This document shows positions 18,899 through 27,370 of a DNA stretch of 64,000 nt, in pieces; the stretch's first letter is position 1; each line of letters begins with the position of its first letter. This DNA is from Lentisphaera araneosa HTCC2155 (GTDB lineage Bacteria; Verrucomicrobiota; Lentisphaeria; Lentisphaerales; Lentisphaeraceae). Under the pieces are notes generated by a model. It was not told the DNA's origin. It saw nothing but the letters and a program-made list of their open reading frames with translations, and did not search any database. The position numbers and the translations under genes are program-made. The stretch lies in assembly GCF_000170755.1 (NCBI RefSeq), contig NZ_ABCK01000019.1, positions 34,509 through 98,508 on the forward strand. Direction: 5' to 3'.

Positions 18899-20355
18899 TT
18901 TTAAGGTACTTATCTTATATCTATATGCTGAGCCACGTTGTTGTTTTAGCTAACCCTCAAAAACCAAATATCGTTTTTATACTAAGTGATGATCATGCTT
19001 TGGAGGCAATTTCTGCGTATGGCTCATGGTTAAAAGATCATGCAAAAACGCCAAATATAGATAGGATTTCAAAGTCAGGTATGACGTTCCATAATATGTG
19101 CGTAAATAATTCTATATGTAGCCCTAGTCGTGCGAGTATATTAACAGGTCAGTATAATCATACGAACGGAGTGATGAAGTTACATGGTAAAATAAAGGCA
19201 GGTTCACCATGGCTACCCAAGGAGTTACAAGCTTTCGGTTACCAAAACTATTTAGTTGGAAAATGGCATTTAGACTCCTTGCCAGAAGGCTTTGAGAAAT
19301 TTAAAATAGTAGATGACCAAGGAGAGTATTTTAATCCTTCGTTTTTAGATGAACAAAACCAAACTGTAAAAACGGCTGGTTATAGTACTGATGTATATAC
19401 AGATCAAGCCCTGGAATGGTTAAGCAAACATAAGAGCGCAGATCCGTTCATGTTAATGCTGAATTTTAAAGCACCTCATTACCCCTACGACTATCCGGAA
19501 CGCTACGAATCTTTATTAGAAAATTCGCAGATACCCGAACCGCTTAATTTATATGAAGACCTTACTAAAAGTAGTCCAATGCTTAAAAATCGCTGTTTTG
19601 GGCAAATGGCCAAAGCACGTTCCTATTTTAGAAGGCAGTATAAATCTACAACACCTGAAATGAGTAAAGATGGAGTCGATACTTGGACAGGTCAGGTGAG
19701 TGCCGCCTACCAACACATGAGTAAAAAATACATTAGATGTATAACTGCAGTTGATGAAAATGTCGGCCGTGTTCTCGATTATTTAGAACATAATAATCTG
19801 AATGATAACACGATTGTTATTTATGGTTCAGATCAGGGCTATTGGCTAGGTCAACATGGCTTATATGATAAGAGATTAATACTAGACCAATCAATTAAAA
19901 TGCCCTTCATTATTTCCTACCCAAAGCTGATTAAAAATAATAAGAATTTTGAATTGTGTTCAAATATTGATATAGCTCCAACTTTGTTAGACTTAGTAGG
20001 AGCCACCCCTCCATCTGAAATGGAGGGAGTAAGTATGCTTCCTTTGTTAAAGGGAGAAGAAGTAAATGATTGGCGCCAAGCTATTTGGTATAACTATACA
20101 TCAAATCCTAATCATTACGGAATAAAAACTAAAGAGTACACATATGTGAAATTTCATGAGTCTATGGATTTTGAATTTTATGATAACCTGAAAGATCCAT
20201 GGCAGAATAAAAGTGAGCACAAAAATCCTGATTATGCTGCAAAGATAGCGTCGGCAGAAGTTGTTCTTCAGCGAAAACTTAAAGAGCTACAATTAACTGA
20301 GTCAGGTGTAAAAAAAATGGGTATAAAGAAAAATAGAAAAAGGAACAAACAATGA
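18895..20355 (+). CDS. Secreted type I sulfatase, gene 4 of five (GTG start)
   Basis: 486 residues starting with GTG that overlaps the stop of the previous gene by 4 bases. An N-terminal hydrophobic signal (YLSYIYMLSHVVVLA) precedes SDDHALEAISAYG. The formylglycine motif is CSPSR at Cys75; GKWHLDSLPEGFE and GSDQGYWLGQHGLYDK complete an active site like that of S1 enzymes close to iduronate/heparan sulfatases. The C-terminus is very lysine-rich. The next gene starts within its stop codon (ATGA). Confidence 0.9.
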   Translation: MILRYLSYIYMLSHVVVLANPQKPNIVFILSDDHALEAISAYGSWLKDHAKTPNIDRISKSGMTFHNMCVNNSICSPSRASILTGQYNHTNGVMKLHGKIKAGSPWLPKELQAFGYQNYLVGKWHLDSLPEGFEKFKIVDDQGEYFNPSFLDEQNQTVKTAGYSTDVYTDQALEWLSKHKSADPFMLMLNFKAPHYPYDYPERYESLLENSQIPEPLNLYEDLTKSSPMLKNRCFGQMAKARSYFRRQYKSTTPEMSKDGVDTWTGQVSAAYQHMSKKYIRCITAVDENVGRVLDYLEHNNLNDNTIVIYGSDQGYWLGQHGLYDKRLILDQSIKMPFIISYPKLIKNNKNFELCSNIDIAPTLLDLVGATPPSEMEGVSMLPLLKGEEVNDWRQAIWYNYTSNPNHYGIKTKEYTYVKFHESMDFEFYDNLKDPWQNKSEHKNPDYAAKIASAEVVLQRKLKELQLTESGVKKMGIKKNRKRNKQ

Positions 20356-21707
20356 AGTTTTTAGTGATATTATTTAGCTTTTCAATTAGTCTTATTGCAT
20401 CAGAAAAGCCCAATATAGTTTTTATATTTGCAGATGATATGAGTATAGATGCCACTGGTTTACATGGGATTTATAATTGTAAAACACCAAATTTAGATAA
20501 GCTAGCAAAAAGTGGCGTAAGTTTTACTAGAGCCTATAATATGGGAGCTTGGAGTGGAGCCGTTTGTGCTGCGAGCCGCGCCATGTTGAACTCAGGTACA
20601 TTTGTTAACCATGCAAAAGTAGCAATCAAGAAGAAGCCTCATTGGTCAGAGTATATGAAACAAGCGGGCTATGAAACATATATGACAGGGAAATGGCACG
20701 TACCAGGCGCACCTAGATTTGATGTCGTTAAAGATGAGCGAGGAGGGATGCCAAATGGCTCAGGTTATAACCGACCTAAAAGTTTAGATGATTATAAGAA
20801 TGGCTGGAAGCCTTGGGATAAATCACGCGGTGGTTTTTGGGAAGGGGGTACTCACTGGTCGGAAGTAGTAGCGAATAATAGTATTGACTTTATAGAGCGT
20901 GCCAAAAATGTTAATAAACCATTTTTCATGTACATCGCCTTCAATGCAACTCATGATCCTCGTCAAGCTCCGAAGGAATTTATAGATATGTACCCTTTAG
21001 AAGATATGGATGTACCTAAAAACTTCTTGGCAAACTATCCATATGATACAGAAATAGGCTGTGATCCTAAAAGGTTGAGAGATGAAAGGCTTATGCCCAC
21101 ACCGAGAACTGATTTTGCAGTTAAAGTACATCGCCAAGAATACTTTGCTTTGGCGACGCATATGGATCAGCAAATAGGTCGTATCTTAAAGGCTATAGAG
21201 CTAAGTGGTAAGGCTGATAATACCTATATTATCTTTACCGCGGATCATGGACTTGCTGTCGGGAATCATGGTTTAGTGGGGAAGCAAAGTATGTATGAGC
21301 ATAGTATGCGTGTGCCCTTTTTTATAGCAGGACCTAAAATGAAAAAAGGCAGCGTATTTGAGACTCCGATTTATCTTCAAGATATTATGCCTACAACACT
21401 CGAGTTAGCTGGTGTTGAAAAACCAGAATATGTCGACTTTAAAAGTCTTATGGGACTTATTAGAGGCGATAGAAAAACGCAGTATGATTTAATTTATGGG
21501 AAATATATTGACTTTCAAAGAATGGTTCTAGATGGCGATTACAAATTAATTTTCTATCCTAAAATCAATGTTTATAGGCTTTTTAATATTAAAAAAGATC
21601 GACTTGAAATGAATGATTTAATAATGAATCCTGAGTATAAAGAAAAAACTAAAATCTTAAAGGAAAAACTTGAGCAATTAATGCAGGAAATGGGAGATGA
21701 CAATTAG
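20352..21707 (+). CDS. Secreted type I sulfatase, gene 5 of five
   Basis: 451 residues; signal peptide MKFLVILFSFSISLIAS; FADDMSIDATGLHG; modification motif CAASR (Cys72), which has Ala at position +2 but still fits the C-x-[PA]-x-R rule; GKWHVPG; TADHGLAVGNHGLVGKQSMYEHSMRVPFF, typical of the choline-sulfatase/iduronate-sulfatase-like branch. The gene overlaps the preceding sulfatase by 4 bases and ends the sulfatase run; the small membrane protein gene follows ~50 bases later. Confidence 0.9.
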   Translation: MKFLVILFSFSISLIASEKPNIVFIFADDMSIDATGLHGIYNCKTPNLDKLAKSGVSFTRAYNMGAWSGAVCAASRAMLNSGTFVNHAKVAIKKKPHWSEYMKQAGYETYMTGKWHVPGAPRFDVVKDERGGMPNGSGYNRPKSLDDYKNGWKPWDKSRGGFWEGGTHWSEVVANNSIDFIERAKNVNKPFFMYIAFNATHDPRQAPKEFIDMYPLEDMDVPKNFLANYPYDTEIGCDPKRLRDERLMPTPRTDFAVKVHRQEYFALATHMDQQIGRILKAIELSGKADNTYIIFTADHGLAVGNHGLVGKQSMYEHSMRVPFFIAGPKMKKGSVFETPIYLQDIMPTTLELAGVEKPEYVDFKSLMGLIRGDRKTQYDLIYGKYIDFQRMVLDGDYKLIFYPKINVYRLFNIKKDRLEMNDLIMNPEYKEKTKILKEKLEQLMQEMGDDN

Positions 21708-21758
21708 TACTTGAATAAAAATTGGTGATGACGATTAATGTAATTGGAGAATTATAAG

Positions 21759-22073
21759 ATGAAAGAAGTTACAACTAAATATAATTTGATAATGACAGCT
21801 GCAGTCATTTTATATTATTTACTTTTGAGCCCATTAGGTAATGCGGAAACACCAATGCTTTTAATCGAGGAATGGTATCCTAATGATGAAGTGAAGGCGT
21901 TTATGATTGCTTTGAGATGCTTTATGATTGCGGTTGTTTTATCAATGTTTATAATTCACTCTCTATGGAACAGGCTAATTGTTAGTTTAACGGATTGTAG
22001 AGAAATTGATCTGGCAGAATCTTATGCACTAATGCTCTTATTTAATGTCCTTATAGGCGGAAGCCATTTTTAA
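21759..22073 (+). CDS. Small membrane protein, paralog of the gene at 24375
   Basis: 104 residues from ATG 21759, preferred over TTG 21744 because GGAG precedes it by 9 bases. It has a hydrophobic N-terminal segment (YNLIMTAAVILYYLLLSPLGNA), a central helix (FMIAVVLSMFIIHS), SLWNRLI and a C-terminal EIDLAESYALMLLF segment. The last features are shared with the protein at 24375 (SLWNRLIS, EINLAEAYALSLFF; also KYN, SPKLLIE versus TPMLLIE). I know no named family. The two paralogs flank the BlaI/M56 pair, which suggests a linked, co-regulated cassette. Confidence 0.7.
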   Translation: MKEVTTKYNLIMTAAVILYYLLLSPLGNAETPMLLIEEWYPNDEVKAFMIALRCFMIAVVLSMFIIHSLWNRLIVSLTDCREIDLAESYALMLLFNVLIGGSHF

Positions 22074-22275
22074 ATTATAGCGTAAATGTTCACTAACTTT
22101 ATTTGGAGTTGAAAGCTGTAAAATTACTTGTTGTTTTGAATGCGGTAGCCGATATCTCAGTCTGGAGATGGAGAATTATATCTGATTATATATAATCCAA
22201 TTATATTTTAGCGTTGCTGGATTGATAAACTTTCAATAATATAACATAAATATAATACTTTGAGGTTGAATTCGT

Positions 22276-22314
22276 GGATTACATGTGTAGTCTATAGGAC
22301 TACAACTGTAATCC
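22276..22314. promoter_or_regulatory. Double BlaI/MecI-type operator
   Basis: ATTACATGTGTAGTC (22278-22292) and GACTACAACTGTAAT (22298-22312) each fit the TTACA-N2-TGTA or CTACA-N2-TGTA dyads bound by BlaI/MecI repressors. The two boxes are also mirror images, so 22276-22314 is a 39-bp palindrome with only a few mismatches. It ends one base before the AAGGAG ribosome-binding site of the BlaI gene. Autorepression of the blaI-M56 operon is the obvious inference. Confidence 0.85.
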
Positions 22315-22325
22315 AAGGAGTTAAT

Positions 22326-22694
22326 GTGAGTATTTCAAATTCAGAAACTGTTGTCATGCAGGTAATCTGGTCGTCAAATTGTGAACTGTCATCAAAAGAA
22401 ATTGTCTTACTTTTGTCTGATAAGGTAGATTGGAGCCCTAAGACAATACGAACATTACTTGGTCGCTTAGTAAAAAAAGATTTTTTGGGTGTTGTTAAAA
22501 AGGCGAGTTCATATAGTTATTTTGCTAAGGTCAGTGAAGATGAATTTTTAGCTGATTTAAGTCACGGTATCTTAGATAAGTTTTTTGGTGGTGCATTGAA
22601 ACCAATGCTAGTGCATTTTGCGGATAGCAAACGAATATCGAAGACTGAAGCCGATTTGCTGCGTAAGATATTAGATGAAGACGATCGAATATGA
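22326..22694 (+). CDS. BlaI/MecI-family transcriptional repressor
   Basis: 122 residues from GTG 22326; AAGGAG at 22315-22320 sits 5 bases before this GTG and the upstream part of the frame runs through the operator, so this start is favoured over ATG 22260. The winged helix is seen in ETVVMQVIWSSNCELSSKEIVLLLSDKVDWSPKTIRTLLGRLVKKDFLGV, followed by the C-terminal dimerisation part. BlaI proteins repress until cleaved after signalling by a BlaR1-type M56 metalloprotease, and that partner is the next gene, overlapping by 4 bases (ATGA). Because beta-lactamase is absent here, the cassette probably answers another envelope signal. Confidence 0.93.
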   Translation: MSISNSETVVMQVIWSSNCELSSKEIVLLLSDKVDWSPKTIRTLLGRLVKKDFLGVVKKASSYSYFAKVSEDEFLADLSHGILDKFFGGALKPMLVHFADSKRISKTEADLLRKILDEDDRI

Positions 22695-24208
22695 ACTACA
22701 TATTCGAGTCGTTTGTACAAGGGACTATCTTACTGTTTTTAGTTACTATGGTCCTGTTGTTGATGAACCAGTATTTAAATAGTTCTGCTAAGTTATTGTT
22801 ACATAAGTTAGTATACCTTAGGTTTCTGCTTCCTGGCTTATATTTAGGATATTTAGTTGTTGGTTATTGGCCTAGTAACTATTCGGTGATAGATAAAAAT
22901 GTGGTTGTAAAAGAGATTTTTACAAAAGGTACAAAGCATGTGCCGTATTCAAAAAAATCCACTGAAAAACCCACTGAAAAACCCACTGAAAAACCCTCGT
23001 TATCACCTTCCTTTACTCTATTAGATTTTTTATTTAACTTTTGGTTATGTGGTTTTATTGTCGTAGCATTAGGGGTGTATTTTTTGAATTTTAAGCAAAA
23101 AAAAAGGTTACGCCTTCGTACGCCCATTACAGACAGCAATATCCTTTCTTTATTTGAAGAATGTAAATTGAAGGTGAATTATTCACATAAAGTTTCAGTA
23201 AGTCAAACTAAGTATGTGCCAAGTCCATCTCTTTATGGCTTGCTTAGACCAGAAGTAATCATGCCGGTTAATCTCTTGGAAATTTTAAATGAAGAAGAAT
23301 TGAAGCATGTGTTTTTACACGAATTAGTTCACCTAAAAAAAAGAGATAATTGGTGGAGTTATATATACTTATTGACTCTAGTTCTTAATTGGTACAATCC
23401 ATTTTTGTGGTTTTTTAAATTTAAGACAGAAGAGTTGGTAGAGGGGCGCTGCGATGCTTGTGTCACTGGAATCCTCGGTTCTTTCAAAGCTTATGGAGCC
23501 ACCTTAATTAAGGTCTTAGAAAACCTAAATACAAAGAAGCTTTATCTGGATCAAGGCTTGATTCAGTTAATAGGAAACAAAAACATAATAATAAGGAGAA
23601 TGAAAATGATTAAGAAAAAAACGAATAGGTTTAATTTACCTTTAGCAATTGCTCTTGGTGCGACTTTAACATGTACTGCAGCAGAAACCTCAGCCCGTAC
23701 AGAGAGCTTTCCACTTGTGAAAAAAGTCACAGAATACTTTGCTCCGTCTGACGAGAAAGAATCGCCTACAACTCCAGTAGAGGAGTTTATTATGACTGTT
23801 GATATGTCAGTCGGAGTAGAAGTTGTGTTCACAGCTCGACCTCTTACTATTAAAGAGGGGTATCAAAATGACCTTGGGATTTATCGAGAGAGGAAAATTC
23901 CTGTGAGTTGGACGCGTAAGAAAGGGTTGCCCATGCCAAAATTTGGAGATCCGATTGAATTTGGTTATATATTAAATTATACACTTAAATCTTTAGAGAA
24001 CGGAGATGTTCATATCAGTGGAAAGTTAATAAACCGGGAAGTACTCAGTGGCGATTTGGGTTTAGTTCGTACATCAGGAGAAACTATTTCTACTCCAATA
24101 CAAATCAATGAAGTTGTATTCTCATCAGTACTGAAAAGAGGACTCACTAACAAAGTCACATTAAACTGTGGAGGAGAAACGGCAACAATAAATTTTGCCG
24201 TGAATTGA
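22691..24208 (+). CDS. BlaR1-like M56 membrane metallopeptidase with unusual C-terminal domain
   Basis: 505 residues. Two N-terminal membrane helices, a loop containing three exact 12-bp repeats encoding TEKP (22959-22994), a third helix, then the M56 zinc site HELVH (His210, Glu211, His214) with the downstream EGRCDACV ligand region, and a fourth helix near 315-335. The extracytoplasmic C-terminus (about 340-505) is beta-rich and not the penicillin-binding domain of BlaR1, so the ligand is likely different. It overlaps the blaI stop. Inside the gene, AAGGAG at 23593-23598 stands 7 bases before an in-frame ATG at 23606 followed by a signal-peptide-like stretch, so the C-terminal part might also be made on its own. 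Confidence 0.88.
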   Translation: MNYIFESFVQGTILLFLVTMVLLLMNQYLNSSAKLLLHKLVYLRFLLPGLYLGYLVVGYWPSNYSVIDKNVVVKEIFTKGTKHVPYSKKSTEKPTEKPTEKPSLSPSFTLLDFLFNFWLCGFIVVALGVYFLNFKQKKRLRLRTPITDSNILSLFEECKLKVNYSHKVSVSQTKYVPSPSLYGLLRPEVIMPVNLLEILNEEELKHVFLHELVHLKKRDNWWSYIYLLTLVLNWYNPFLWFFKFKTEELVEGRCDACVTGILGSFKAYGATLIKVLENLNTKKLYLDQGLIQLIGNKNIIIRRMKMIKKKTNRFNLPLAIALGATLTCTAAETSARTESFPLVKKVTEYFAPSDEKESPTTPVEEFIMTVDMSVGVEVVFTARPLTIKEGYQNDLGIYRERKIPVSWTRKKGLPMPKFGDPIEFGYILNYTLKSLENGDVHISGKLINREVLSGDLGLVRTSGETISTPIQINEVVFSSVLKRGLTNKVTLNCGGETATINFAVN

Positions 24209-24220
24209 TGTAAGAATAGT

Positions 24221-24253
24221 TACAACTTCTGTAGTGTGAATACAGAAGTTGTA
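24221..24253. terminator. Inverted repeat after the M56 gene
   Basis: TACAACTTCTGTA and TACAGAAGTTGTA are perfect 13-bp complements around a 7-base loop, 12 bases after the stop, followed by TTTAATT. Best read as a terminator or attenuator of the blaI-M56 operon. Confidence 0.65.
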
Positions 24254-24299
24254 TTTAATTGATTAGCCTTTTTAAGAAAAGGTGAACTTGGAGACTTTA

Positions 24300-24356
24300 T
24301 GAAAAAAGTTATTATTGCTGGTGCGATCTGTTTTTGTACAGCTTGCTTAGATTAAA
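24300..24356 (+). CDS. 18-codon ORF resembling a leader or lipoprotein signal
   Basis: ATG 24300 to TAA 24356 encodes MKKVIIAGAICFCTACLD, preceded by TTGGAG. It has a basic start, a hydrophobic core and cysteines, like a signal or lipoprotein leader with no mature part. It lies between the hairpin and the second paralogous membrane protein. It could be a leader peptide, a micro-protein or a truncated gene. Confidence 0.35.
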
Positions 24357-24374
24357 AAATAAAGGGAAGGAAAC

Positions 24375-24743
24375 ATGAACGAAAAAACAATAGAAACAAT
24401 GAAAGAAAACGGAAACCCAACAATGAACGCAAATGCGAAACCTGTAAGCATAAAATATAATATTGCCATGACATTTGCATTTATGGCTTATATCATAGTA
24501 TTAGCGCCTTTAACAGAAGCTGATTCACCTAAGTTATTAATTGAAGATCTCGGTGTGACAAATCTATTTGTAGCATTATTAGCTATTGTCTTATGCCTAA
24601 TAATTAGCGTTTTCATTTCAATGTTAATTACTCGATCTTTGTGGAATCGACTAATCAGCAGATTGTCAGGATGGCAAGAAATAAATTTAGCAGAAGCATA
24701 TGCGTTATCACTATTTTTTGGTACGTTTGTTACTATGGTATAA
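24375..24743 (+). CDS. Small membrane protein, paralog of the gene at 21759
   Basis: 122 residues with a polar N-terminal extension of ~28 residues. KYNIAMTFAFMAYIIVLAPL (helix 1), SPKLLIEDLG, a second helix (LFVALLAIVLCLIISVFISML), SLWNRLIS and EINLAEAYALSLFFGTFV follow. The pattern matches the protein at 21759 over most of its length. GGGAAGG precedes the ATG. An internal ATG at 24423 is a possible second start. Function unknown. Position on the far side of blaI-M56 suggests duplication around, or control by, that pair. Confidence 0.7.
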   Translation: MNEKTIETMKENGNPTMNANAKPVSIKYNIAMTFAFMAYIIVLAPLTEADSPKLLIEDLGVTNLFVALLAIVLCLIISVFISMLITRSLWNRLISRLSGWQEINLAEAYALSLFFGTFVTMV

Positions 24744-24776
24744 AAATTAACCTCGGTCGTTAAGAAAGGAATAATA

Positions 24777-25145
24777 ATGCAAAAGATATTAAAAACAGTA
24801 TTGGTGCTGACCATTGAAGAAGTAGAATTTGATTACAAAAAAATTAAACAAATAGTCAGTAGAATATTCGAAGATCAAAGGATCAACCTACAGGTTGAGG
24901 AAATTGAAGAAGTTGACTTTGAGGTTGATGATGAGGATCTTCTAATAGAAATTATGACTTTAGATGGTTTTACTGATGAAGAAGAATTTTGTGTATCAAT
25001 TGAGCTTACGGATACAAGGCAAAAAAGAAGTATGAAACTAGAGTTTGATGTTTCAGGGTATATCACAGAAGAAAAACTATATTCAACAGTTTCAGAATTA
25101 GCAGACTTATTCAAAAAAGCGATTAAAAACAAAATTATTTCTTAA
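24777..25145 (+). CDS. Acidic hypothetical protein
   Basis: 122 residues, strongly acidic (IEEVDFEVDDEDLLIE), without signal peptide or membrane helix; GAAAGGA precedes the ATG. It shows an alternating alpha/beta character with a C-terminal helix (STVSELADLFKKAIKNKII). I do not recognise a family. It follows the second small membrane protein after 33 bases in the same direction, so may be co-transcribed. Confidence 0.6.
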   Translation: MQKILKTVLVLTIEEVEFDYKKIKQIVSRIFEDQRINLQVEEIEEVDFEVDDEDLLIEIMTLDGFTDEEEFCVSIELTDTRQKRSMKLEFDVSGYITEEKLYSTVSELADLFKKAIKNKIIS

Positions 25146-25204
25146 CCATTCATTCCAGTGTGACATCGTTCCGCCGCCATTGAATTCAACCGTTATGGAA
25201 GGAT

Positions 25205-26398
25205 ATGAGTACTTTGGAACAAGGTAGAGTTTTAGATATACAAAATAAGCATGCTATTCAAAGGGTGAATAATAAATCAATCGAGAAAAACCGTGGTGCC
25301 CAAACGAAAGTACTACGTAAAAAAATAACTTATCATCATTATTGGCAGTAAAAAGTATGTTAGGCCAGTCAATCGATCGTTTTGACTATGCTAGAAAAAC
25401 CGAGTTATACGGTTGAACAAATAGCCTAAATGAAAATGAACTGGAAAGTGCATTATTGAGCCTTAATGAATTTGACGATTTTGAACTAACACTTGAATCT
25501 ATGGAGATGCTATTGAGTAGATACGCAGAACTGAACCCACAAGCCGCAATCAATTATTTTGAAACAAATGTTAAGGGAAAGAAAGAGGGCTATTCCGCGA
25601 TATCTGCAATCATGTCTTCTTGGACTAAGGATGATCCCTTAGCAGCCTTGGATTGGTGTATAAATAAAAAAATAGTGATGGTGGACTCAGTGAAGTAGCG
25701 TCAGTTAGCTTAGGTCCAATATTTGGAGGATTATCCAACTCGAGTATTGAGGAAGTTTTTGAACACTTAAAAAAAGTCGATTTGTCGGGTACAAATAAAA
25801 CTATTGCCTTAGGCGGTATTATAAGTACGCTAAGTACAAAAGATGAGTTTGAATACTTTTTAAATGATAACTTAGGCTTGATATCATCACGCGCCAATAG
25901 GAAGGATGCTTTAGATCTGTGGGTAAAGAAACGACCTGAAGAGGCCGCCGCATGGGCCATGAGTTTAAGTGGTGAAAAAAATAAGGATGCGTCATCGCAA
26001 ATTTTGGATAGTTGGCTTCAAAAAGACTCAGATAAAGCTATAGACTGGTACCTGCAAAACTCAGCTAAAAAGATGAAGAGGAAGTCATGGATATTATGAA
26101 TAAATGGACAAGAACAGATCCAGCTAAAGCAGCTAAATGGCTCGATGATTCAAACAGCCGTGATAATGTTAAAGTCGTAGAGCATTTCCTGGAGACCGCA
26201 GCATGGCGAGATCCGGCCTTAGCATCAAAATGGGTTGACCGACTCCCAGATCGAAGAGATAAGCGCTACCATGTAAAACAAATTTACCAACATTGGGTGT
26301 CTCATGATAAGCAGCGTGCAGATGAGTTTTTATCTCGCCATAAAGGAATGGACTATTTGCGAAAAGATCTAGAAAAGCTAAAAAAACCAAGTTTTTGA
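25205..26398 (+). pseudogene. Decayed gene for a W-x4-DPxxAxxW repeat protein
   Basis: Reading in register across four lesions gives one ~395-residue protein: a frameshift at the A7 run 25319-25325, an in-frame TGA at 25414-25416, a frameshift at A7 25666-25672 and one at A5 26067-26071. The C-terminal two thirds consist of ~30-residue helical repeats with WTKDDPLAALDW, WVKKRPEEAAAW, WLQKDSDKAIDW, WTRTDPAKAAKW and WRDPALASKW. Repeats of this sort occur in large PVC proteins of unknown function, often near sigma/kinase genes. All three shifts are at A-runs, so base-count errors are possible, but the TGA argues for real decay. Confidence 0.7.
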
Positions 26399-26491
26399 TT
26401 TATGATTTTATAGTAAGTAATATGTTCCATACTCTAGGTATTAAATTTGGAAGTACCCTAATATTTAAAAGTTTTATGTAGCTAATAATAG

Positions 26492-26847
26492 GTGAAGGTT
26501 TTAAAGATTTTTAATCTCACCAAACCCTTAGCTTCCTCAGTAACTACTGAAGTTTTTTTAGGCGAGCTTCTTACAAGGACTGGTTCCTATCACGCCTCTT
26601 ATGATACTATACAAGATCTTATCTTTGAAGCAGGGGTCTTAGAGAAAATTCTACTCGAATCTACTGTTAAATCATATATAAATCATTGTAGTAAATGGGG
26701 TAGTATTTTTCCAGTTTACCCATCCGCCATAGCGTTTAGGGTGATAAACAAACTGTTGATTTGGTGTCTAGCTTACAACATGAATCTTATGACGAAAACT
26801 CAAAGATTCTTTATACATTTTCATTACTAGAAAAACAGGGGATTTAA
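26492..26847 (+). pseudogene. Possible degraded ORF
   Basis: A frame from GTG 26492 (SYHASYDTIQDLIFEAGVLE) reads plausibly until about 26740. Another frame then reads better (GDKQTVDLVSSLQHESYDEN) to a TAA at 26845-26847, after a TAG. This may be one frameshifted gene, but no family is recognisable and chance cannot be excluded. Confidence 0.25.
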
Positions 26848-27370
26848 AAATAAGGTCTTTGTGAAGTTGTCGCCGGGAATAAATATGAATATAAGCTGAT
26901 GTTAATTAAGCTGTAAATTAACACAGCAAGTGTACTATAATGAGAAACACAAAATGAAATTGCTACTATGGAGTAGTCAGGTCATAAAGTATCGCTGATA
27001 TAGGAATGAATATCTTAGATCAGATCACTCAAGAGCGAGCTCAGGTGATGCTGAAATATGACTTGAGGTAGAAGGCTGTGAATGCATATCACAGTTCAAA
27101 ACGTTACGAATGAGGACAACAGGTTAAATCCAATTTTCAAAATCTTTTTTGGCAATTATTACGATTGGCTTAGAGCATTAGATCAAGTGATATACCTTAA
27201 GTTAAGGTCTTGTAATCGGAAGATATCTTGGAAGTACCGAATTCCAGTAATGAGCTCATTTTAAACATTATGTTCAAGTATAAGAGTTTTACTACCAAAA
27301 GTTAAGGTTATTCGTATGTCTTTGTGGTATTATGGCTCAAAGCACTGAATTGTACTTTGTAGGATTTACT
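26848..27370. other. Intergenic region without a supportable gene
   Basis: About 520 bp of AT-rich DNA. It contains a GTGTACT (26930-26936) with no clear gene behind it and a weak 60-codon frame (27082-27264) that I do not trust. It looks like decayed sequence next to the two pseudogenes on its left. Confidence 0.4.

Noticed and set aside
22260..22325. Upstream ATG start for the BlaI gene
   Set aside because: That extension would be translated across the operator palindrome; the GTG at 22326 has AAGGAG at correct spacing.
24221..24253. Second BlaI operator
   Set aside because: The TACA and TGTA elements are 5 bases apart, not the usual 2, and the perfect hairpin after a stop codon is better explained as a terminator.
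27082..27264. 60-codon ORF
   Set aside because: No ribosome-binding site, no recognisable protein features, and it lies in apparently decayed DNA.
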